Assembly: GCA_009704605.1 (NCBI GenBank)
Contig: WLDW01000049.1
Location: 1-6,601, forward strand
From: Actinomycetota bacterium
GTDB taxonomy: Bacteria; Actinomycetota; Actinomycetes; Actinomycetales; Microbacteriaceae
Length of the DNA: 6,601 nucleotides
Reading direction: 5' to 3'
Shown here: positions 1 through 5,336 of the stretch, in pieces
Layout of the letters: each line of letters starts with the position of its first letter
Position numbering within the stretch: position 1 is the first letter of the stretch
The notes under the pieces: model-generated
Told to the model about the DNA's origin: nothing
Databases searched by the model: none
The model's input: only the letters and a program-made list of their open reading frames with translations
Position numbers and translations under genes: made by a program

Positions 1-1040
1 AAAGAACTCAGTTCCCATCTCAGGATGGATCAGAACATGTTCTAATGGACTACGGTCGTCACCAAAGAAGACTGCTTCCAGCCCTTGCTAGAACTTACGC
101 CCAAGCATTTGCACATTTGGAACTTCTGGAACAGTTCGACGAAGTCTTCAGCGGTCGAAACGACACTGATTCCACCAGACAGGATCTAGAAACTGTTGCT
201 GCAGCCTCTAAGGCTCTTTCAACCTGGAATGCGCTGGACATCCTTCAGGTTTGCCGAGAGGCAACCGGAGGGCAAGGCTTTATGGCCGAGCATCGCATGG
301 TTGGTTTGAGAGCAGACCTGGATGTCTATGCAACATTTGAAGGTGACAACAACGTGCTTCTGCAGCTTGTTGCCAAGAGACTCTTAAGTGACTACTCCAA
401 AGCATTTGCTTCACCTGATTTTGGAACTCTGGCTCAGTATGTTGTTGAGCAAGTCGGTGAAGTTGCAATCAACCGAGGCGGTCTTCGCGGAATTGCTCAG
501 AAGTTCACCGACTTTGGTTCAACTGCTAGATCAATTGGTTTTGTTCGAGAGGAAGAGCACCAGCATCAACTTCTTACCGACCGTGTCCACACCATGATCG
601 CAAAGCTTGCCAATGAACTGCGTCACTCTGGAAAGAAAGATCCTGTTGAATCAGAGCGACTATTCAACCGTCACCAGAATGACCTGATTATGGCCGCAAA
701 GGCTCACGGTGAACTAATTCAGTGGGAAGCTTTCACTTCGGCTCTAAACAAGATCCAGGACCCTCAGACCAAGAAGGTTTTGACTTGGCTAAGAGATTTG
801 TTTGGCTTCACCCTTCTGGAAGAGAACCTTTCTTGGTACATGATCAACGGAAGACTGAGCTCTCACCGCGCTGAGGCAATCACTGACTACATCGATGGCA
901 GATTACTTGGAAGGCTAAAGCCACACTCCCTAGACTTAGTTGACTGCTTCGGTTTGACTGAGGGTCTAATTAGAAGTGACCTGGCCTTTGGAGCGGAAGC
1001 TAGAAGACGCGAATCACTAAAGAAGGAAGCGACCAAATAA
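1..1040 (+). CDS. Acyl-CoA dehydrogenase/oxidase, ACOX-type (3' part)
   Basis: This is the C-terminal part of a flavoenzyme that oxidises acyl-CoA to trans-2-enoyl-CoA, the first step of beta-oxidation. The frame is open from base 3, so the gene starts outside the window; the ATG at 45 is internal. About 345 residues are visible, roughly half of a 650-700 residue ACOX-type protein. The visible part opens with RTQF and HQRRLLPALARTYA, then CREATGGQGF (Cys codon at 252), then YATFEGDNNVLLQLVAKRLL. In acyl-CoA oxidases the Glu of T-[FY]-EG-[DE]-N is the catalytic base (here codon 339-341). The remaining ~230 residues match the helical ACOX C-terminal region. Whether electrons go to O2 (oxidase) or to ETF (dehydrogenase) cannot be read from this half; actinobacterial members are usually annotated as dehydrogenases. 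Its stop overlaps the thiolase start by one base, so the two are probably co-translated. Confidence 0.9.
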   Translation, partial: RTQFPSQDGSEHVLMDYGRHQRRLLPALARTYAQAFAHLELLEQFDEVFSGRNDTDSTRQDLETVAAASKALSTWNALDILQVCREATGGQGFMAEHRMVGLRADLDVYATFEGDNNVLLQLVAKRLLSDYSKAFASPDFGTLAQYVVEQVGEVAINRGGLRGIAQKFTDFGSTARSIGFVREEEHQHQLLTDRVHTMIAKLANELRHSGKKDPVESERLFNRHQNDLIMAAKAHGELIQWEAFTSALNKIQDPQTKKVLTWLRDLFGFTLLEENLSWYMINGRLSSHRAEAITDYIDGRLLGRLKPHSLDLVDCFGLTEGLIRSDLAFGAEARRRESLKKEATK

Positions 1041-1042
1041 TG
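1023..1042 (+). promoter_or_regulatory. Ribosome binding site and TAATG coupling junction for the thiolase
   Basis: AAGGAAG at 1023-1029 lies 10 bases before the ATG at 1040, inside the end of the upstream gene. The TAA stop (1038-1040) and the ATG (1040-1042) share one A. This arrangement allows a terminating ribosome to restart and decides the thiolase start. Confidence 0.75.
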
Positions 1043-2230
1043 CAGAACACCTACTTCGTAGATGGAGTCCGAACACCATTCGGCAAGGCCGGAGAAAAAG
1101 GTGTTTACTGGAACACTCGTGCTGATGATCTAGTGGTGAAGGCCATGATTGGTTTGTTAGATAGAAACCAATCGGTACCTAAAGACGCAATCGACGATGT
1201 CGCCATCGCCGCTACCACCCAGGTCGGTGACCAGGGGCTTACCATTGGCCGCACAGCGGCCATTTTGGCAGGATTGCCAAACACAGTTCCTGGCTTTGCC
1301 GTAGACCGGATGTGTGCTGGGGCAATGACTGCTGTCACGATGACCGGCTCCGCTATCGGCATTGGTGCCTACGACCTAGTTCTTGCCGGAGGAGTAGAGC
1401 ACATGGGCAGACACCCTATGGGCTTTGATGCTGATCCAAACCCACGCTTTGTCGCGGAAAAACTAGTGAACCCAGATGCCCTAAACATGGGTAACACCGC
1501 AGAGAAGATTCACGATCGCTTCCCAGTTCTAACCAAAGAGCGCGCGGATGCTTACGCTGTGCAGAGCCAGAAGCGCGCTGCTGCAGCCTACGAAGAAAAT
1601 TACATCCAGCAAGACCTGGTTTCTGTTTCTGCAACCACCCCTGAGGGCCTGCGCGTAGTTGATAGGGATGAACTACTTCGCCCAGATTCAACCGTTGAGG
1701 GCATGAAAGAATTAAAGACCCCTTTCCGCCCTAGCGGTAGAGTAACCGCCGGTAACGCCTCTCCATTGACTGACGGCGCCACCATCTCGCTTTTGGCTGG
1801 CGACCAGGCAGTCAAGCAGTATGGCCTGAAGCCACGCATGAAGATGGTGACATTTGCTTTTGCAGGTGTTGAGCCAGAGATCATGGGAATCGGACCAATT
1901 CCTGCAACCGAGAAAGCTTTGAAAAAAGCCGGTCTATCAATTTCTGACATCGGGATCTTTGAGATCAACGAAGCATTTGCGGTTCAAGTTCTTTCATTCT
2001 TGGAGCACTTCAAGATTGCAGATGATGACGCAAGAGTAAACGCCTGGGGTGGAGCAATTGCTTTTGGTCACCCATTGGCATCAAGTGGTGTTCGACTAAT
2101 GAACCAACTGTCCCGTCAGTTTGAGATGCGACCAGATGTTCGTTATGGAATCACTACGATGTGCATCGGTCTTGGTATGGGCGGAACCGTCATCTGGGAA
2201 AACGAGAATTACGACGGAAAGAAAAGCTAA
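1040..2230 (+). CDS. fadA: Acetyl-CoA C-acyltransferase (3-ketoacyl-CoA thiolase)
   Basis: Cleaves 3-ketoacyl-CoA with CoA to give acetyl-CoA and a shortened acyl-CoA, the last step of beta-oxidation; cytoplasmic. The 396 residues are normal for the family. All the expected active-site elements are visible: nucleophile Cys92 in VDRMCAGAMTA, GGVEHMG at 118-124, GNASPLTDGA at 238-247, NEAF at 310-313, His344 in GGAIAFGHPLASSG, and Cys375 in CIGLGMGG. The usual 'GHPLGASG' reads GHPLASSG here, a mild variant. The ATG overlaps the previous stop (TAATG), with AAGGAAG about 10 bases upstream, which supports this start. Its place between an acyl-CoA dehydrogenase/oxidase and a FadB-type protein argues for degradative thiolase over biosynthetic acetoacetyl-CoA thiolase. 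Chain-length preference cannot be judged from the sequence. Confidence 0.93.
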   Translation: MQNTYFVDGVRTPFGKAGEKGVYWNTRADDLVVKAMIGLLDRNQSVPKDAIDDVAIAATTQVGDQGLTIGRTAAILAGLPNTVPGFAVDRMCAGAMTAVTMTGSAIGIGAYDLVLAGGVEHMGRHPMGFDADPNPRFVAEKLVNPDALNMGNTAEKIHDRFPVLTKERADAYAVQSQKRAAAAYEENYIQQDLVSVSATTPEGLRVVDRDELLRPDSTVEGMKELKTPFRPSGRVTAGNASPLTDGATISLLAGDQAVKQYGLKPRMKMVTFAFAGVEPEIMGIGPIPATEKALKKAGLSISDIGIFEINEAFAVQVLSFLEHFKIADDDARVNAWGGAIAFGHPLASSGVRLMNQLSRQFEMRPDVRYGITTMCIGLGMGGTVIWENENYDGKKS

Positions 2231-2232
2231 TG
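2216..2232 (+). promoter_or_regulatory. Ribosome binding site and TAATG coupling junction for fadB
   Basis: GGAAAG at 2216-2221 lies 8 bases before the ATG at 2230. The thiolase TAA (2228-2230) and this ATG share one A, exactly as at the previous junction. This supports the 705-residue fadB product over a version starting 23 codons earlier inside the thiolase gene. Confidence 0.75.
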
Positions 2233-4347
2233 AAAATTGATCACTTCTCTGAGCTGTGGTCAAATACAGATGAGGTAATCACTCATTCGTATGTTCAGGA
2301 TGTAAGGCTTCCCTCTGGAAAAGTCCTTGCATTAATCACACTTGATAACAACAAAGACCACACCAGACCATCAACTCTTGGCCCGCTGACTCTAAAAGAA
2401 TTTTCCGAGACCCTCGAGGCTCAAGAGCAACGTGCCAAAAAAGGTGAGATTCACGCTTTAGCTGTAACAGGCAAGCCATATTTCTTAGCTGCGGGAGCAG
2501 ACTTATCCAAGGTGGGTTCAATACCATCAACGCGCGCAGGAAGACTCGTAGTTGAGCTTGGTCACTTCGCTCTTGGAAAACTAGGAAACTTTACTGTTCC
2601 TACTTTTGTGTTTATCAATGGTCTTGCTCTTGGTGGTGGACTAGAGATTGCGCTCAACGCTAACTACCGAACCGTAAACTCGGCAGCCCCCGCAATTGCG
2701 CTTCCAGAAGTTTTCCTAGGGTTGCTTCCTGGCTGGGGTGGGGCTTATTTGCTTCCAAACCTGATTGGAATTAGAAACGCACTCAAAGTTGTTATTGAGA
2801 ATCCACTAAAGCAAAATCGCATGCTAAGCCCTCGAGATGCCCTAAAGCTTGGAATTGCTGACGTGATGTTTGATCCGCAAAGATTCATTGAAGATTCGGT
2901 TGTTTGGGCCGACAAAGTTCTTTCAGGCAAGAAAGTATCTCGCCCAAACAAACCAGGTCTTTTTGAACGCTTAGTTATCTGGGGACCCGCGGTTTCCATC
3001 GCCAGAAAAATGGTGAAGCAAAACATTGGTTCAGTCCCTCTTGCTCCCTACGCTGCTCTCGAACTTCTAGGTGAAGCCAAGTTCAGCTCCAAAGAGCAGG
3101 GCTTCAAACGCGAAGATGAAGAACTAGAAAAACTCATTGCTTCTGATCAGTTCCGTGCAAGTATTTATGCTTTCAACCTGGTCCAAAAGCACGCGAAGAA
3201 CCCACAGGGTGCTCCGGATCCAAAACTGGCAATCAAGGTGCAAAAAGTTGGTGTTGTTGGTGCCGGTCTAATGGCTAGCCAGTTTGCACTGCTATTCCTG
3301 AGACGATTGCAGGTACCAGTAGTGATCACCGATGTGTCGCAGGATCGCGTTGACAAAGGACTTGCTTACTGCCGCGCAGAACTAGACAAGCTTGTTGATA
3401 AAGGGCGCCTGTCAGTTGACGATCGCAACCGTTACAGCGCCAACCTAAGCGGGACGCTTGATCTAAATGACTTCGCAAACTGCGACTGGGTAATTGAAGC
3501 TGTATTTGAAGAGCTAAAGGTCAAACACGATGTGTTTAGTCGCGTTGAGGCCGTGGTTAGACCAGATGCAATCTTGGCTACCAACACATCTTCTTTGTCG
3601 GTTAATGAAATCGGGAAAGTGCTTAAAAACCCTGAGCGTCTAGTTGGTTTTCACTTCTTTAACCCGGTAGCTGTTATGCCACTAGTTGAAGTAGTAAAGG
3701 CTGCCAAGAGCAACGATGTCTCGGTAGCGACCGCAATGCGGGTTGCAAAGGATCTGAAGAAGACAGCTGTGATCACCTCTGACAGCACAGGTTTTGTTGT
3801 GAACAGGTTGCTTGGGTATTTACTTGGTGAGGCCATGAAGGCAGTTGACGAGGGCATTCCATTTGAAGAGGTAGCAGAAGCTATCGCTCCGCTTGGTTTA
3901 CCGATGAACCCATTTGATCTGCTGGAGCTAGTTGGTCTGCAGGTTGGAGCCCACGTCCTGGATTCTATGTATGGCTTTGCACCAGATCGCTTCTATAAGA
4001 CCGATTCGCTGCACCAGCTAGCCAAGCTGGGTCGAATCAGAACCAAGGACGCTAAGGGCAACAAGACTGGCTATGACCCAGAGGCTGTGAAGATTGTTTC
4101 TGGTCGCACAAGGACCAGAACCAAGGACCAGGTCTTTGAAGACCTGATTGTTGGGCTAACAAAGGAAATCAAGCTCATGCTTGATGAGAAAGTAGTTTCC
4201 AGCGCCGAGGATATCGACTTGTGCATGATTATGGGTGCCGCCTGGCCATTCCACCTTGGCGGAATCACGCCTTACCTAGATCGAATTGGAGCTTCAAAGA
4301 AGGTATTTGGAGTTACGTTTCACAACCCGATGATCAAGGGCATCTAG
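2230..4347 (+). CDS. fadB: Enoyl-CoA hydratase / 3-hydroxyacyl-CoA dehydrogenase fusion
   Basis: A 705-residue bifunctional enzyme that hydrates enoyl-CoA and oxidises the product to 3-ketoacyl-CoA with NAD+. The crotonase domain (about 25-220) has the oxyanion loop AAGADL (87-92), GLALGGGLEIAL with Glu139, and LPEVFLGLLPGWGG with Glu160; both catalytic glutamates are present. A linker leads to the Rossmann domain (about 337-520), with GAGLMA at 344-349, NTSS at 452-455, and GFHFFNP with catalytic His475 paired with Glu487. The C-terminal 3HCDH regions follow, including NRLLGYLLGEA and GAAWPFHLGGITPYLD. Length is close to E. coli FadB/FadJ. The third Gly of the Rossmann GxGxxG is Ala349. I place the start at the ATG overlapping the thiolase stop, preceded by GGAAAG, rather than at the in-frame ATG at 2161 inside the thiolase. 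It should partner the thiolase; a physical FadAB-like complex is inference. Confidence 0.93.
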   Translation: MKIDHFSELWSNTDEVITHSYVQDVRLPSGKVLALITLDNNKDHTRPSTLGPLTLKEFSETLEAQEQRAKKGEIHALAVTGKPYFLAAGADLSKVGSIPSTRAGRLVVELGHFALGKLGNFTVPTFVFINGLALGGGLEIALNANYRTVNSAAPAIALPEVFLGLLPGWGGAYLLPNLIGIRNALKVVIENPLKQNRMLSPRDALKLGIADVMFDPQRFIEDSVVWADKVLSGKKVSRPNKPGLFERLVIWGPAVSIARKMVKQNIGSVPLAPYAALELLGEAKFSSKEQGFKREDEELEKLIASDQFRASIYAFNLVQKHAKNPQGAPDPKLAIKVQKVGVVGAGLMASQFALLFLRRLQVPVVITDVSQDRVDKGLAYCRAELDKLVDKGRLSVDDRNRYSANLSGTLDLNDFANCDWVIEAVFEELKVKHDVFSRVEAVVRPDAILATNTSSLSVNEIGKVLKNPERLVGFHFFNPVAVMPLVEVVKAAKSNDVSVATAMRVAKDLKKTAVITSDSTGFVVNRLLGYLLGEAMKAVDEGIPFEEVAEAIAPLGLPMNPFDLLELVGLQVGAHVLDSMYGFAPDRFYKTDSLHQLAKLGRIRTKDAKGNKTGYDPEAVKIVSGRTRTRTKDQVFEDLIVGLTKEIKLMLDEKVVSSAEDIDLCMIMGAAWPFHLGGITPYLDRIGASKKVFGVTFHNPMIKGI

Positions 4348-4384
4348 CGAGCACATCTCAGCGGGAGAAGAATCCACTCGCTAG
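4344..4384. terminator. Inverted repeat across the convergent fadB/hutG ends (possible two-way terminator)
   Basis: CTAGCGAG at 4344-4351 is the exact reverse complement of CTCGCTAG at 4377-4384, with a 25-base loop. The left arm contains the fadB TAG stop and the right arm lies in the last codons of hutG. With 10 bp between the genes this is the only visible candidate for ending both transcripts. No T-run follows on either strand, so it is not a classical intrinsic terminator; stem-loops without U-tracts have been proposed to act in actinobacteria. Confidence 0.35.
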
Positions 4385-5305
4385 CTCTAAAACGGTTAGT
4401 GCGCCAAGGCGAACAGTTCTACCATCAGCACTATCTGCCATTGCGTCTATCTCAGTAATGTCTACAGATTTCACTTGCTTTGCTTTTCCAATTTCAAAAG
4501 CAAATTGTCTTAGCTCATCTGCCGAGATTCCACCTGGGGCTGCAGCTGGGCAAGCAGGAACAACAGAGCGATCACAAACATCCATGTCTATGTCCACATG
4601 CAATTTCTTGTTTCCAAGAAATTCGAGTGCTTCGCTGAAGACGCTTTCAACGGATCTGTTTCTTAGAGCAGATCTTGGAATTACATGAACTCCATAATCT
4701 TTGGCTCGCTTTGCGTATTCAGGGGAGTTGGAAAAATCATTGATGCCAATTTGAACGACGCTTGATCCAGGTAACCCTGCTTCAATCAATCTTCTAACCG
4801 GTGAACCGTTGGATATGCCGTCACGTAGATCGTGATGGGCATCCAAAGTGATTAATCCTGCAGAAGATAGATCCTCACCAAATACTCCTAGCATCACTGC
4901 ATACGAAATTGAGTTATCACCGCCGAGAGCAATTGATAAATCTGTTTGATTGGAAACCTTGTTTGCGAGAGCTTTGGTTCTTTCTTCGCCATCTTTTGAA
5001 TCTGGAGTTTCTGAGTCACCAAAATCTAGAAAACTAAGCTGTCTTAGATCTTGGTTTTGGCTGTGGCTAAAAGTTGAGTACCTGGCTAGCGCGACTCGAA
5101 TTTCCGCTGGGGTGGCATTGGCTCCGGTGGCAGAAATGGATGTCTCGGAGGCTAGAACCCCAAATAGACCAAGCTCAGCCCTCTCAGAGCCAGCTGGCTG
5201 TAGCCAGCTGGAGGCTCTTGGCCAGAGCGGATCTTCGGCCATTTCCGCTCCAATCCAGACTGGGTAATACTCGAATTGATTTGAGATTACCCTGTTATCA
5301 GGCAC
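4358..5305 (-). CDS. hutG: Formimidoylglutamase (arginase/ureohydrolase family)
   Basis: A 315-residue ureohydrolase, predicted to hydrolyse N-formimidoyl-L-glutamate to glutamate and formamide, the last step of histidine degradation. Motifs in order: ALGGDNSISY (Asn131 where arginases have the metal-ligand His), LDAHHD (Asp155, His157, Asp159), SNGSPVR (165-171, where arginase has HG), DIDMDVCD followed by a PGG motif (ligands Asp240 and Asp242), and DITEID (Glu285). Asn in place of the first-site His is known from the Trypanosoma cruzi formiminoglutamase. That, plus the adjacent urocanate hydratase, favours HutG over agmatinase or arginase. The start is GTG; in-frame TGA lies four codons upstream, so no longer N-terminus is possible. 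I see no Shine-Dalgarno sequence, so the message may be leaderless, as is common in actinobacteria. It converges on fadB with a 10-bp gap and diverges from hutU. Family is certain; exact substrate is less so. Confidence 0.85.
   Translation of the reverse strand: MPDNRVISNQFEYYPVWIGAEMAEDPLWPRASSWLQPAGSERAELGLFGVLASETSISATGANATPAEIRVALARYSTFSHSQNQDLRQLSFLDFGDSETPDSKDGEERTKALANKVSNQTDLSIALGGDNSISYAVMLGVFGEDLSSAGLITLDAHHDLRDGISNGSPVRRLIEAGLPGSSVVQIGINDFSNSPEYAKRAKDYGVHVIPRSALRNRSVESVFSEALEFLGNKKLHVDIDMDVCDRSVVPACPAAAPGGISADELRQFAFEIGKAKQVKSVDITEIDAMADSADGRTVRLGALTVLELASGFFSR
5190..5211. repeat. Perfect 10-bp-arm inverted repeat inside hutG
   Basis: CCAGCTGGCT (5190-5199) and AGCCAGCTGG (5202-5211) are exact reverse complements separated by GT. 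Each arm also holds the self-palindrome CCAGCTGG. It lies in the hutG 5' coding region (residues around WLQPAG, 34-39), about 125 bp upstream of the hutU start. It could be a protein-binding site for the divergent pair, an RNA hairpin early in the hutG message, or chance from codon choice. Confidence 0.5.
5265..5270 (+). promoter_or_regulatory. Weak candidate -10 element for hutU
   Basis: TAATAC fits the actinobacterial TANNNT -10 pattern. It would place a start near 5277 and give a leader of about 60 bases for hutU. No good -35 is seen at the right distance (TTTCCG at 5242 is poor). The site lies inside hutG on the opposite strand. Confidence 0.2.
5291..5302. repeat. Short inverted repeat CCTG-N4-CAGG at the hutG start
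   Basis: CCTG (5291-5294) and CAGG (5299-5302) flank TTAT, covering hutG codons 2-5 and lying in the presumed hutU leader. The arms are only 4 bp, so chance is likely; it is listed because it sits beside the stronger intergenic repeat. Confidence 0.2.
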
Positions 5306-5312
5306 AAGAAAA

Positions 5313-5326
5313 CATCAAAGTTGATG
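5313..5326. promoter_or_regulatory. Inverted repeat in the hutG-hutU intergenic region (candidate shared operator)
   Basis: CATCAA (5313-5318) and TTGATG (5321-5326) are exact reverse complements separated by AG. The site occupies much of the 31-bp gap between the divergent hutG and hutU starts, touches the first G of the hutU Shine-Dalgarno sequence, and ends 7 bp from the hutG GTG. A regulator bound here could control both genes. As RNA it could also form a 5-bp stem with a four-base loop next to the hutU ribosome binding site. It does not resemble the proteobacterial HutC site. Confidence 0.4.
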
Positions 5327-5330
5327 GAGG
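5326..5330 (+). promoter_or_regulatory. Strong Shine-Dalgarno sequence for hutU
   Basis: GGAGG lies six bases before the ATG at 5337. This near-ideal core and spacing fixes the hutU start over the later in-frame ATG at codon 17, and contrasts with the absence of any such site before hutG. Confidence 0.85.
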
Positions 5331-5336
5331 AACCAA

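Noticed and set aside
45..47. ATG at 45 as the start of the acyl-CoA dehydrogenase/oxidase
   Set aside because: The frame is open to base 3 and the upstream residues (RTQF and beyond) match the family, so this Met is internal and the gene is cut by the window edge.
2161..2229. Upstream in-frame ATG extending fadB by 23 residues
   Set aside because: It lies inside the thiolase active-site region, the extra residues are basic and unlike the family, and the ATG at 2230 has a ribosome binding site and a coupled stop/start.
4348..4400. Classical intrinsic terminator after fadB or hutG
   Set aside because: No T-run follows any stem on either strand; only the U-tract-free repeat was kept, at low confidence.
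4221..4688. 155-codon + strand open frame overlapping the fadB end and hutG
   Set aside because: It is the antisense shadow of well-supported genes, and its translation resembles no protein family.
4358..5305. Agmatinase or arginase as the function of the - strand gene
   Set aside because: The metal-site His and the HG motif typical of those enzymes are Asn here, and the neighbour is urocanate hydratase; formimidoylglutamase fits better.
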